Positions 35,486 to 43,990 of a stretch of DNA of 64,000 nucleotides are shown in pieces. The position numbers and the translations under genes were made by a program. Each line of letters begins with the position of its first letter. The first letter of the stretch is position 1. This DNA comes from Defluviitalea raffinosedens (GTDB lineage Bacteria > Bacillota > Clostridia > Lachnospirales > Defluviitaleaceae): the NCBI RefSeq assembly GCF_016908775.1, contig NZ_JAFBEP010000004.1:62001-126000 (forward strand), in the 5' to 3' direction. The notes under the pieces were generated by a model that ran no database searches, had not been told where the DNA came from, and saw nothing but the letters and a program-made list of their open reading frames with translations.

Positions 35486-36298
35486 TTATTTTTTTCTTAT
35501 TGGGAAGCAAACTTCTGTAATAAATTCTTTTGGAGAACATCCTGATTCCGCACCTTTTATATACTTCTCAAAAGGTGGCTGTATAATTTCATAATCATTA
35601 TCCTTTATCCAATCTGTCAGATATGCATATGCTTCTCCTATTTCAGAATATGGGCCAACATAAGTTGTATGAACATAAGTGAATCCTCCAAAGTCTTTAG
35701 TTAGGTTTTGTATGGTTTTATTTACCGGAATACATATTTCTATATCTGCACTCTCAGGATCAAAATTTTCATCATAATATTTTGTCATAACCTGTGCTGC
35801 AGACTCTAATCCATTCTCATGAATGGTTTGAAATGCTTTTCCTATTACACTTCCTATCTCTTCCATATTGATTGTTTTTCTTATACTAACAACACTAATT
35901 ACTTTCTGTTCATCAATCTTTATTTCAAAATTACGTTTTGATGGCATAATATCTCCTCCATTTTTCAATCTTTTTATTTCGTCTTCAATGTCCTGTAATA
36001 AAAATTTGTAAAGAGCTATTTGTGTATTAATATTTTTAACTTTTTCATTGAGCAACTTAATTAATTGTGTTCTATTGTCATTGCTGTTATGAATAAGATT
36101 ACTTATTTCCTGTAGGGAAAATTGATATCTTTTCAATTTATTAATGAGCAAAATTATTTGAACCTGATCTTTTGTATAAAATCTATATCCGTTATCAGGG
36201 TTTACATAGTTAGGTTTTAATAAACCTATTTTGTCATAATGTCTAAGCATCTTAGTTGAGACTTTTCCAATATTGGAGAATTCTCCGATTGTATACAT
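35486..36298 (-). CDS. MerR-family regulator with GyrI-like effector-binding domain
   Basis: 270 residues. N-terminal MerR winged HTH (MYTIGEFSNIGKVSTKMLRHYDKIGLLKP, NPDNGYRFYT), a coiled-coil dimer helix about 75-112, and a C-terminal GyrI/AraC effector-binding domain (about 120-268) containing VHTTYVGPYSEIGEAYAYL. This architecture occurs in multidrug-sensing regulators such as BltR/BmrR/Mta relatives. No efflux gene is adjacent, so the target may be itself or distant. Its promoter has the 19-bp spacer typical of MerR targets and a perfect palindrome near the start site. Confidence 0.9.
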   Translation of the reverse strand: MYTIGEFSNIGKVSTKMLRHYDKIGLLKPNYVNPDNGYRFYTKDQVQIILLINKLKRYQFSLQEISNLIHNSNDNRTQLIKLLNEKVKNINTQIALYKFLLQDIEDEIKRLKNGGDIMPSKRNFEIKIDEQKVISVVSIRKTINMEEIGSVIGKAFQTIHENGLESAAQVMTKYYDENFDPESADIEICIPVNKTIQNLTKDFGGFTYVHTTYVGPYSEIGEAYAYLTDWIKDNDYEIIQPPFEKYIKGAESGCSPKEFITEVCFPIRKK

Positions 36299-36320
36299 AT
36301 ATAAACCTCCAATTAATTAA

Positions 36321-36372
36321 TAACAGTTAACTGTTAATATCATTATAAAGCTTCCCATAATGTCAAAGTCAA
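36321..36372 (-). promoter_or_regulatory. MerR-type promoter and palindromic operator
   Basis: Minus strand TTGACT (36372-36367), 19 bp, TATAAT (36347-36342). The wide spacing matches promoters that MerR proteins activate by DNA distortion. Downstream, TAACAGTTAACTGTTA (36321-36336) is an exact 16-bp palindrome at the predicted start site. Autoregulation is inferred. Confidence 0.6.
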
Positions 36373-36490
36373 CAACAAAAACTTAATTTTTTCAACGCAT
36401 ATAACTGGCTTAAAATTCTATACTTAAAATACAATAAGCATCCTGTATGCGCTTGATCTTGAATAATTTGAGATAAAAAATTGGATATAA

Positions 36491-36535
36491 TTAAAAGAGC
36501 TTACGTACTATATGTAATAATGTAAGCTCTTTTAA
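36491..36535 (-). terminator. Terminator of nrdR-nrdD
   Basis: TTAAAAGAGCTTAC (36491-36504) pairs with GTAAGCTCTTTTAA (36522-36535), a 14-bp stem with a 17-base loop, 18 nt after the nrdD stop. The T-rich tail runs on the minus strand. Confidence 0.8.
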
Positions 36536-36553
36536 ACTATGAGTTGAAAATAT

Positions 36554-38890
36554 TTATATACTATGCTTTACTCTGTCTCTTTCTTCTGCTCTTTTACTAT
36601 CATTCCATCTACTTAAATCTCCTACCAGATAGCCTGTAATACGACGTATTCTTTCAAAATAAACACCATCTTCTCCATCTTTACGTCCGCACTTAGGACA
36701 TTCATTATCAAGTATACCAGTATAACCACATATAGGATCACGATCTACCGGATGATTTATAGAACCGTAGCCTATACCTGATTCAGCCATAGCTCTGACG
36801 ATCGTTTCAAATGCTTCCAAATTCTTTAGAGGATCACCATCTAACTCAACATACGTAATATGGCCTCCATTACATAATTCATGGTAAGGAGCTTCTAATC
36901 TGATTTTGTCAAATGCAGATATTGGATAGTATACGGGAATATGAAAAGAATTGGTATAGTATTCTCTATCGGTTATGCCTTCTATGATACCGAAACGCTT
37001 TTTGTCAATGGCAGTAAATCTTCCAGACAATCCTTCTGCAGGAGAGGCAATCAAAGAAAAATTAAGTCCATATTCTTCACAAGCTTCATCCATACGTTTT
37101 CTCATATGTTCAACTATTTCTAACCCCAATTCTTGTGCTTCTTCGGATTCTCCATGATGTTTGCCGATAAGCGCTTTCAATGCCTCAGCCAATCCAATAA
37201 ATCCCATTGTTAAAGTACCATGTTTAATAACTTCCCTAATCTCATCATTCCTTCCAAGTTTTTCAGAATCGATCCATATTTTTTGTCCCATTAAAAATGG
37301 AAAGTTTTTAACTTTTTTCTTTGCTTGGATTTCAAATCTCTCTAATAATTGTGTTATTACTAAATCGATGGTTTCATCCAGTTTTTGAAAAAAGACCTCC
37401 ACATTTCCCTTCGATGTAATTGCGATATAAGGTAGATTCACAGATGTAAAACTTAAATTCCCTCTTCCATAAGTAATCTCTTTACTGGGGTCATAGTGAT
37501 TAGCGATCACTCTGGTTCTGCAACCCATATACGCTACTTCTCCCTCAGTACCATATTTATCATAGTAAATTTTATTAAAAGGTGCATCTAAAAAACTAAA
37601 ATTAGGGAAAAGTCGTTTAGCGCTAACTCTACAAGCCAATTTAAATAAATCATAATTAGGATCTCCTTTTTCAAATGAAATTCCTTTTTTTACCTTGAAA
37701 ATGGATATGGGGAATATTGGAGTTTCGCCATTTCCAAGTCCTCTTTCGGTTGCCAATAAAAAGTTTTTAGAAACCATCCTGCCTTCCGGTGACGTATCCG
37801 TTCCAAAATTTATACTGCTGAAAGGAACTTGCGCTCCTGCCCTTGAATGCATTGTGTTAAGGTTATGAATAAAACCTTCCATTGCCTGAAATGTTTTTTC
37901 ATCTACTTCCTTTGCTGCATGCTTTGAAGCAAAATTTTGTGCTTTTCTTATTATTTGAATATCATCTATATTTAACAGATTTTTAAGTATTTCTAATTCT
38001 GTATCTAAATATTCAGTGTTCATCTCCAATTGAGGTTTTAAACCTGTTTTCATAATGGTTTCATCTATACCTTTATTAGCTATTTCTTTGGCTTCTTCAG
38101 CAGAAAGGTCTAGTAAAAATTCCAGGGATTTCCCCAGGTTAGATTTATATAGTTTTATATATGTTTTTGCCACCCCAGGAGCTAATCCATAGTCGAAATT
38201 AGGAATGGACTGCCCTCCGTGCATATCATTTTGATTACTTTGAATAGCAATTGCAGCAAGAGCTGCGTAACTGAATATATCCTGTGGTTCTCTTAAGTAA
38301 CCATGCCCTGTTGAAAAACCATCTTTAAATAATTTGATAATATCTATTTGACAGCATGTTAGTGTCAAAGTTAGAAAATCCAAATCATGTATATGTATTT
38401 TCCCTTCTTGATGAGCTTTTGAATGTTCAGGATTTAAAACATGAAGATGATAAAATTCTTTAGCACCTTCTGACCCATATTTAAGCATAGCTCCCATAGC
38501 CGTATTTCCGTCTACATTTGCATTTTCTCTCATCAGGTCATTTTCTTCAGCTTCTGCATATGTAATTCCATGGTATGTTTTCATCAGTCTTGTTTGACTT
38601 TCCCTGATTTTTGTTCTGGCTGCTCTGTACAAAATATATGATTTTGCGGTTTTGGCATGACCTTTCTCAATTAAAATTTTTTCTACACAGTCTTGTATCA
38701 TTTCAACGTCTGGAAGTTCATTTTCAGGTAAAATACGGATCAGATATTCAAGAACATCATTACTTAATTGCTTTGCTGTTTCGTAATCATGACCTCCAAC
38801 GGACATGGCTGCTTTATAAATAGCTCTTGCAATCTTTTCTTGATTAAATTCTACAATTCTTCCATCGCGTTTTTTAATTTGCATTAGCAC
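36554..38890 (-). CDS. nrdD: NrdD, anaerobic (class III) ribonucleoside-triphosphate reductase
   Basis: 778 residues: N-terminal ATP-cone (MQIKKRDGRIVEFNQEKIARAI), the ten-stranded barrel, and a C-terminal glycyl-radical region with RRITGYLVG (radical glycine G753). It makes deoxynucleotides under anoxia using formate as reductant. The zinc site shows three cysteines (C721, C731, C734) with D718 where many homologs have the first Cys. No nrdG activase lies nearby. The start is GTG nine bases after GGGGG; ATG two codons later is too close. It follows nrdR by 13 nt. Confidence 0.95.
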   Translation of the reverse strand: MLMQIKKRDGRIVEFNQEKIARAIYKAAMSVGGHDYETAKQLSNDVLEYLIRILPENELPDVEMIQDCVEKILIEKGHAKTAKSYILYRAARTKIRESQTRLMKTYHGITYAEAEENDLMRENANVDGNTAMGAMLKYGSEGAKEFYHLHVLNPEHSKAHQEGKIHIHDLDFLTLTLTCCQIDIIKLFKDGFSTGHGYLREPQDIFSYAALAAIAIQSNQNDMHGGQSIPNFDYGLAPGVAKTYIKLYKSNLGKSLEFLLDLSAEEAKEIANKGIDETIMKTGLKPQLEMNTEYLDTELEILKNLLNIDDIQIIRKAQNFASKHAAKEVDEKTFQAMEGFIHNLNTMHSRAGAQVPFSSINFGTDTSPEGRMVSKNFLLATERGLGNGETPIFPISIFKVKKGISFEKGDPNYDLFKLACRVSAKRLFPNFSFLDAPFNKIYYDKYGTEGEVAYMGCRTRVIANHYDPSKEITYGRGNLSFTSVNLPYIAITSKGNVEVFFQKLDETIDLVITQLLERFEIQAKKKVKNFPFLMGQKIWIDSEKLGRNDEIREVIKHGTLTMGFIGLAEALKALIGKHHGESEEAQELGLEIVEHMRKRMDEACEEYGLNFSLIASPAEGLSGRFTAIDKKRFGIIEGITDREYYTNSFHIPVYYPISAFDKIRLEAPYHELCNGGHITYVELDGDPLKNLEAFETIVRAMAESGIGYGSINHPVDRDPICGYTGILDNECPKCGRKDGEDGVYFERIRRITGYLVGDLSRWNDSKRAEERDRVKHSI

Positions 38891-38903
38891 TCTAAAAATC
38901 CCC

Positions 38904-39365
38904 CTATTTATTTTTTTCCTGTAATAGCTTGGTTAACTCTTCCATAAAAGTGTTGATGTCTTTAAATTGTCTATATACAGAAGCAAATCTGACATAAGCA
39001 ACTTCATCGATCTCTTTTAATTTTTTCATAACTAATTCACCAATCTCTGTACTGTTTACTTCTTTTTGAAGTGTATTGGATATCATATTCTCAATATCAT
39101 CTACAATACTTTCCATCTGATGAAGAGGAATCGTTCTCTTGTTACATGACTTTACAATTCCATTTAAAATTTTGTTACGATCAAATAACTCTCTTGTTCC
39201 ATCTCTCTTAATGACCATAATTGGAATTGTCTCTATTTTTTCATAAGTAGTAAAACGTTTCTCACAATTTTCACATTGCCTTCTTCTCCGAATAGAATTA
39301 TTTTCTTCTGCCGGCCTGGAATCGATTACTTTGGTGTCTTCACAATTACAAAATGGACACCTCAT
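38904..39365 (-). CDS. nrdR: NrdR transcriptional repressor of ribonucleotide reductase
   Basis: 153 residues: a four-cysteine zinc ribbon (MRCPFCNC...CENCEKRF) followed by an ATP-cone domain that senses ATP/dATP. With dATP bound NrdR represses ribonucleotide reductase genes. Here it is first in an operon with nrdD, and its own promoter bears paired NrdR boxes, so a direct feedback loop is visible. GAAGGAGG site. Confidence 0.97.
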   Translation of the reverse strand: MRCPFCNCEDTKVIDSRPAEENNSIRRRRQCENCEKRFTTYEKIETIPIMVIKRDGTRELFDRNKILNGIVKSCNKRTIPLHQMESIVDDIENMISNTLQKEVNSTEIGELVMKKLKEIDEVAYVRFASVYRQFKDINTFMEELTKLLQEKNK

Positions 39366-39444
39366 TTTGTCGCCTCCTTCAAAATCATATTTAAATCCTA
39401 TACCAGGATCATTCTTTTATAATTAAACTTTTACACAAAAAATA

Positions 39445-39460
39445 AAACAATATTTTGTGT
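39445..39460 (-). promoter_or_regulatory. NrdR box A (promoter-proximal)
   Basis: AAACAATATTTTGTGT matches the 16-bp NrdR consensus ACACWATATATWGTGT at 14 positions. It covers the predicted transcription start of nrdR, just downstream of the -10, and is an inverted copy of box B with 15 bp between the two boxes. Confidence 0.85.
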
Positions 39461-39467
39461 ATATTAA

Positions 39468-39496
39468 AGTATAATCCACAAAATATTGTTGGTCAA
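39468..39496 (-). promoter_or_regulatory. Promoter of nrdR-nrdD containing NrdR box B
   Basis: Minus strand TTGACC (39496-39491), 17 bp, TATACT (39473-39468). NrdR box B, CCACAAAATATTGTTG (39476-39491, 12 of 16 consensus positions), fills the spacer. Box centres are 31 bp apart, three helical turns, as known for NrdR operators. Confidence 0.85.
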
Positions 39497-39548
39497 TATT
39501 TTTCATAGTATTAAGCTAGTTATTTTTTACTACCTTTTTCCATCGTTT

Positions 39549-39812
39549 TTAATATTCCGATTCAACTAAAACATCATCACCTGTAACATCAACTAAAATG
39601 ATATCTTCACCAATTTTTCTTATTTTGCTCCACGGAATTTGATATTCCATATCTTTTCCAAAAAACCCCAAGAGTTTTCCGGGCCCAGGTACAATAATTT
39701 TTTTAATTCGCCCTTCATTTAAGTCAATTTCTATATCACATATATATCCCAATCGGCAACCATCTATAGTACTGATTACTTCTTTTTGCTTCATATCATA
39801 AATTCTAACCAA
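39549..39812 (-). CDS. ylmC: YlmC/YmxH-family PRC-barrel protein
   Basis: About 87 residues: a PRC-barrel with VISTIDGCRLGYICDIEIDLNEGRIKKIIVPG, typical of the YlmC/YmxH family encoded next to sigG in Firmicutes. The biochemical role is not established; sporulation association is by location. The frame has TTG codons at 39818 and 39812; the latter has AGGGGG eight bases upstream and gives MVRIYDMKQKEV, matching the family start. Confidence 0.9.
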   Translation of the reverse strand: MVRIYDMKQKEVISTIDGCRLGYICDIEIDLNEGRIKKIIVPGPGKLLGFFGKDMEYQIPWSKIRKIGEDIILVDVTGDDVLVESEY

Positions 39813-39884
39813 ATCCAATACCCCCTAAAAATACTATATTACATTATATTCAAAAGATTATTCTGAATAACTCTACAAAACAAT

Positions 39885-39926
39885 AGAACGCATTAAGACG
39901 ATGATCTGTCATCTTATATGCGTTCT
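39885..39926 (-). terminator. Hairpin terminator after sigG
   Basis: AGAACGCAT (39885-39893) pairs with ATGCGTTCT (39918-39926), extended inward by an imperfect helix with a two-base bulge. The minus-strand tail is ATTGTTTTG, only moderately U-rich. Confidence 0.65.
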
Positions 39927-39944
39927 TGACTGAATATAAGTGCA

Positions 39945-40718
39945 TTATATATATTTTCTCATATGTTTAAGTGCAGTTTTTTCTAATCTTGAAACTTGAG
40001 CCTGAGATATTCCAATTTCCTCAGCAACTTCCATTTGAGTTTTCCCTTCAAAAAAGCGTAGCGACAGGATATGTTTTTCTCTTTCATTAAGTTTCTTCAT
40101 AGCTTCATTAAGAGCAATATTTTCAAGCCACATTTCATCTTGATTCTTATTATCACTGACTTGATCCATAATATATAAAGCATCACCGCCATCATGATAA
40201 ACGGGTTCAAATAAGGAAATAGGATCCTGTATTGCGTCCAGTGCAAATACAACATCCTCTTTTGGAATTCCTAATTCTTCAGCTATTTCACTAATTGTAG
40301 GTTCTTTGGAATTTTGATTCATTAATTTTTCTTTTACCTGCAATGCTTTATATGCCGTATCACGGAGAGATCGACTTACTCTTATAGAATTATTATCTCT
40401 TAGATATCTTCTGATCTCTCCTATAATCATTGGTACTGCATAAGTTGAAAATCGAACATTTTGTGTGACATCAAAATTATCTATTGCTTTAATTAATCCT
40501 ATACAACCCACTTGAAATAAATCATCCACATGTTCTCCACGATTATTGAATCTTTGTATAACACTTAATACTAATCTTAAATTACCTTTAATATATGATT
40601 CCCTGGCTTCCTGATCTCCTTCTAATATCCTCTTAAACAATTCTTCTTTTTCTTCATTACTAAGAACAGGCAGTTTTGAAGTATTTACACCACAGATTTC
40701 TACTTTGTTAATTGCCAT
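39945..40718 (-). CDS. sigG: Sigma-G, late forespore sigma factor
   Basis: 257 residues, a sigma-70 group 3 factor with regions 2 (GNLRLVLSVIQRFNNRGEHVDDLFQVGCIGL, FSTYAVPMIIGEIRRYLRD), 3 and 4 (VAEEIGISQAQVSRLEK). The N-terminal MAINKVEICGVNTSKLPVLSNEE is characteristic of sigma-G, including the region reported to bind anti-sigma CsfB. It drives late forespore genes. Located just after sigE as in Bacillus; a sigma-F-type promoter precedes it. GGAGGG site. Confidence 0.95.
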   Translation of the reverse strand: MAINKVEICGVNTSKLPVLSNEEKEELFKRILEGDQEARESYIKGNLRLVLSVIQRFNNRGEHVDDLFQVGCIGLIKAIDNFDVTQNVRFSTYAVPMIIGEIRRYLRDNNSIRVSRSLRDTAYKALQVKEKLMNQNSKEPTISEIAEELGIPKEDVVFALDAIQDPISLFEPVYHDGGDALYIMDQVSDNKNQDEMWLENIALNEAMKKLNEREKHILSLRFFEGKTQMEVAEEIGISQAQVSRLEKTALKHMRKYI

Positions 40719-40757
40719 ACCGTTCCCTCCAGTATAGTTAAAATTCTACCTACTAAA

Positions 40758-40786
40758 AATGATTGCCAGAGAGAACTAAATTATAC
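40758..40786 (-). promoter_or_regulatory. Sigma-F-type promoter of sigG
   Basis: Minus strand GTATA (40786-40782), 14 bp, GGCAATCATT (40767-40758), matching the sigma-F consensus (GTATA ... GGnnAnAnTw) with one mismatch. Transcription of spoIIIG/sigG by sigma-F in the forespore is established in Bacillus. Confidence 0.6.
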
Positions 40787-40803
40787 ATTTGGTTGAATTT
40801 GGC

Positions 40804-41541
40804 TTAATGCATTCTATTTATTTCCTTTCTCAATCTATATATAATTTTTTTCTCTAACCTTGATATATATGACTGTGAAATCCCTAATAAATCTGCAACC
40901 TCTTTTTGTGTTTTTTCCTTGCCTTCTGCCGTAAGGCCAAATCTCAGTTCTACAATCTCTTTTTCACGGTTCGAAAGCTTATCCATTGCTTTATTTAATA
41001 AATCACGATCAACTTCATCTTCAATACTTCTATATATAATATCTGGATCTGTACCTAATATATCCGACAATAATAATTCATTGCCATCCCAATCTACATT
41101 AAGGGGTTCATCTATGGAAATCTCTGTCTTTAATTTATTCGTTCTTCGCAAATACATAAGAATTTCATTTTCAATACATCGTGATGCATAGGTTGCCAAT
41201 TTAATTTTTTTATCTGGTTTAAAAGTATTAATTGCCTTTATAAGTCCTATAGTTCCAATAGATATAAGATCTTCCACACCTATTCCTGTGTTCTCAAATT
41301 TTCTCGCTATGTAAACAACCAGTCTTAGATTCCTTTCAATTAAAACTGATTTTACATATAAGTCCTGTTCTCCTCCCAATTGATTAATAAGAGAATCTTC
41401 TTCTTCTTTGTTTAAAGGTGGAGGGAGAATTTCGCTGCCTCCAATGTAATATATGAAATCTTCTTCTATTAAATTTAAGGCTTTTAATAATCTATTCCAA
41501 TAAAAATAAAGTCTAAATTTAAGTTTATAAATCACTTTCAC
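40804..41541 (-). CDS. sigE: Pro-sigma-E, early mother-cell sigma factor
   Basis: About 245 residues. A basic N-terminal pro-segment ([19 protein letters not shown]) precedes the processing region [13 protein letters not shown], then sigma regions 2-4 ([12 protein letters not shown] type helix, [20 protein letters not shown]). SpoIIGA cleaves the pro-sequence at the septum. GTG at 41541 is the start, supported by GGGGG; the TTG in the longer frame lies before the ribosome site. spoIIGA ends 24 nt upstream. Confidence 0.95.
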   Translation of the reverse strand: MKVIYKLKFRLYFYWNRLLKALNLIEEDFIYYIGGSEILPPPLNKEEEDSLINQLGGEQDLYVKSVLIERNLRLVVYIARKFENTGIGVEDLISIGTIGLIKAINTFKPDKKIKLATYASRCIENEILMYLRRTNKLKTEISIDEPLNVDWDGNELLLSDILGTDPDIIYRSIEDEVDRDLLNKAMDKLSNREKEIVELRFGLTAEGKEKTQKEVADLLGISQSYISRLEKKIIYRLRKEINRMH

Positions 41542-41565
41542 GTTATTTCCCCCTATCAATTACAT

Positions 41566-42495
41566 TTATGCGATGTTATGAAATATATCTGGATGAAGCA
41601 ATGCTTGATACCTATTGTCTTTTGAAAGTCTTTGATTGTATATTCCTATAACTACATCTTTTAATACTGTAGAAGTATTATCATGTTCTATAACTTCAAC
41701 TTGATCCGGTCTAAAGCCCACAAGCATACCATTAGGCATGCCTAAGCTTGAAAAAGGAATCATTCTTAACTTAGCCTTGATAGGAGTTTGAATTATGGAT
41801 TGGGTAAGTAGACTTAAATCATTCTCTTTATTATCATAAAACAATTTTTGAATGGATTCAGGTAAAAATGCTTTAACTGAAGAAAATTCTACAACAATAA
41901 CGGGGCTTTGACTAAAAGGATCATATAGTGCATTTCCCGTATCGAGAAGCGCACTGGCATCAATTTGCTGTCCGTTAAAGGAAATCTTGATGCGATATAA
42001 GGTCCCTTCTTTCGTAGTATATTTACGAATCCAAGACCATATCGTTTTTATAAAGAAATACGATAAAACACAAGAAACAAATAATAACACTATAGGAAAG
42101 TTCTCTATTTTAAATTGGAAAGCATCCTGAATAACCTTTCCGATATTTAAGTAATAGAATAGTGCAATCCCAGCTCCTCCAAGGGCAAAAGCTGTTCCAT
42201 GAAATAGGATAAAAAGTTTAATTAAATTTTTTAAAGATTGGGGTTTATAGGTGATCATTAAAGGAATCATAGGCAATCCTATTATGCCTATTAAGTTATA
42301 TGTTGTTCTAAATATAGGAATAAAGATCATCAGGCAATAAAAAAGTGCGCCTAAAAAAGCTCCTAAAAGAAGTCTTTTAAAAGATACTTTTTTCTTAATG
42401 ATTTTGCTTACGATCCATAAAATAAAATAATCCATTACAAGATTAAGAAAGAATACAACATCCGCATATATTTCTATTTGAAATGGTCGTTCCAT
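41566..42495 (-). CDS. spoIIGA: SpoIIGA, membrane aspartic protease that processes pro-sigma-E
   Basis: About 309 residues: five membrane helices in the N-terminal half and a C-terminal retropepsin-like domain with the catalytic DTG in ALLDTGNALYDP. Two such monomers form an active site, activated by SpoIIR from the forespore. The chosen ATG (MERPFQIEIYAD) follows GGGGGA; the earlier in-frame ATG lies before it. Adjacent sigE is its substrate. Confidence 0.94.
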   Translation of the reverse strand: MERPFQIEIYADVVFFLNLVMDYFILWIVSKIIKKKVSFKRLLLGAFLGALFYCLMIFIPIFRTTYNLIGIIGLPMIPLMITYKPQSLKNLIKLFILFHGTAFALGGAGIALFYYLNIGKVIQDAFQFKIENFPIVLLFVSCVLSYFFIKTIWSWIRKYTTKEGTLYRIKISFNGQQIDASALLDTGNALYDPFSQSPVIVVEFSSVKAFLPESIQKLFYDNKENDLSLLTQSIIQTPIKAKLRMIPFSSLGMPNGMLVGFRPDQVEVIEHDNTSTVLKDVVIGIYNQRLSKDNRYQALLHPDIFHNIA

Positions 42496-42561
42496 GGTTA
42501 TACTTCCCCCATTTATAATACTACTATTCATTTATATTCTTTCTATGATGTACATATAACT

Positions 42562-42594
42562 ATTATACATAATAATCGTACCATTTTTTGTAAA
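42562..42594 (-). promoter_or_regulatory. spoIIGA promoter with a 21-bp spacer
   Basis: Minus strand TTTACA (42594-42589), 21 bp, TATAAT (42567-42562). In Bacillus spoIIG also has an overlong spacer (22 bp) and needs Spo0A-P. Two copies of ACGATT lie exactly 20 bp apart around the -35 (complement at 42594-42599 and 42574-42579), possible degenerate Spo0A half-sites. Confidence 0.5.
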
Positions 42595-42602
42595 ATCGTC
42601 TG

Positions 42603-42650
42603 ATTGCATAAAAAAAAGATATAACACAAAGTTATACCTTTTATGCAATA
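42603..42650 (-). terminator. Terminator of ftsZ
   Basis: AAAAGATATAAC (42614-42625) pairs with GTTATACCTTTT (42631-42642) allowing one G-U, and ATTGCATAAAA with TTTTATGCAAT outside it. On the minus strand the stem is followed by eight T. It closes the dcw cluster before spoIIGA. Confidence 0.75.
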
Positions 42651-42709
42651 CAAATACATATTAATTAATCATAGTGAATTGTCCCATTTTATGCGATAAA
42701 CATTCTATA

Positions 42710-43831
42710 TTATCTTCTTCTTCTTTGCAAAAAGATAGGAATATCAATAAAACTAGGTTCGTCAACTTTTTCCGAAGAAATAGGTGGATTTGTAATAATT
42801 TCTTTTTGAGGCTGTACGATCGTTTCTTCTTTTTTAGGAGTAGGTGTTTTAATCGTACTTCCAATCGTACTTCCAAAATTGCTTTCAAAACCAGTAGCAA
42901 TTACTGTTACAATCACTTCGTCTCCTAAATCATCATTAATAGTTGTTCCAAAAATAATCTCTGCCTCAGGGTCAACAGCTTCACGAATAAGGTTAGCTGC
43001 TTCATTTGCTTCAAGCAAACCAAGATTGGATCCCCCACTAATGTTGATTAATACACCTTTTGCACCATCAATGCTGGTATCTAATAATGGGCTATGGATG
43101 GCTGCTTTGGCAGCTACTTCCGTTTTGTTTTCGCCAGAAGCTCGTCCAATTCCCATATGTGCTATTCCCTTATTAGACATAATAGTTCTTACGTCTGCAA
43201 AATCCAGATTAATAATACCAGGATTGGAAATTAAGTCAGAAATCCCCTGGACCCCTTGACGTAAAACTTCATCAGCCTTTTTAAACGCTTCAATAATAGT
43301 TGTCTTTTTATCAATAATATGCAATATCTTATCATTAGGAATAATAATTAAAGTATCAACGTTTTGCTTTAATTCTGCAATACCTTTTTCTGCATTCAAC
43401 ATTCTTTTACGGCCTTCAAAGCCAAAAGGCTTTGTAACAACACCTACTGTTAAGATTCCTTCTTGTTTTGCAATACCTGCTATCACAGGGGCCGCTCCAG
43501 TACCAGTTCCTCCACCCATACCAGCTGTAACAAATACCATATCAGCACCTTTTATCGCTTCAATAATTTCTTCACGACTCTCCTCTGCAGATTTGGTACC
43601 GATCTCTGGATTTGCACCTGCACCTAATCCTCGGGTTATTTTTTCACCAATTTGAATTTTTACCGTAGCTTTTGAACGACTTAATGCCTGCCGATCGGTA
43701 TTTACAGTAATAAATTCTACACCCTTTAAGTCCTCTTCTATCATTCGATCAACGGCATTATTCCCTCCACCGCCTACGCCAATTACTTTTATTTGTGCCA
43801 CATGGTCCTGATTCATGTCAAATTCCAGCAC
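42710..43831 (-). CDS. ftsZ: FtsZ, tubulin-like cell division GTPase
   Basis: About 373 residues: GTP-binding signature GGGTGTG (106-112), synergy loop NLDFADV, a variable linker rich in P, T and E, and a C-terminal conserved tail [11 protein letters not shown] for membrane-anchor proteins. It forms the Z-ring at vegetative and polar sporulation septa. GTG at 43831, seven bases after GGGGG, gives the usual MLEFD start. Here it follows ftsQ directly; no ftsA is present between them. Confidence 0.97.
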   Translation of the reverse strand: MLEFDMNQDHVAQIKVIGVGGGGNNAVDRMIEEDLKGVEFITVNTDRQALSRSKATVKIQIGEKITRGLGAGANPEIGTKSAEESREEIIEAIKGADMVFVTAGMGGGTGTGAAPVIAGIAKQEGILTVGVVTKPFGFEGRKRMLNAEKGIAELKQNVDTLIIIPNDKILHIIDKKTTIIEAFKKADEVLRQGVQGISDLISNPGIINLDFADVRTIMSNKGIAHMGIGRASGENKTEVAAKAAIHSPLLDTSIDGAKGVLINISGGSNLGLLEANEAANLIREAVDPEAEIIFGTTINDDLGDEVIVTVIATGFESNFGSTIGSTIKTPTPKKEETIVQPQKEIITNPPISSEKVDEPSFIDIPIFLQRRRR

Positions 43832-43868
43832 AGCTAATCCCCCTTCGCTAAACATTCCATAATGTTTT

Positions 43869-43897
43869 ATTATACACTAAAACTCAATGATTTTCTA
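43869..43897 (-). promoter_or_regulatory. Promoter of ftsZ
   Basis: Minus strand TAGAAA (43897-43892), 17 bp, TATAAT (43874-43869). The -10 is perfect; the -35 matches 4 of 6. It lies in the 159-nt gap between ftsQ and ftsZ, giving ftsZ its own transcription besides read-through. Confidence 0.55.
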
Positions 43898-43990
43898 TGT
43901 AAATTTATCTTAAGTGGATATTCCAATTAACTATATAATAATTGGTTTTTATGCATTATTCAATAATAAATTATTCTAAATTAAAACTTA

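Noticed and set aside
36342-36366. TTGACA with TATAAT upstream of merR
   Set aside because: The perfect TTGACA is only 13 bp from the -10; the preceding TTGACT at 19 bp fits a MerR-type promoter instead.
43915-43945. CCAATTA/TAATTGG inverted repeat between ftsQ and ftsZ
   Set aside because: Its T-run lies on the plus strand, where no gene ends, and the stem is short and AT-rich.
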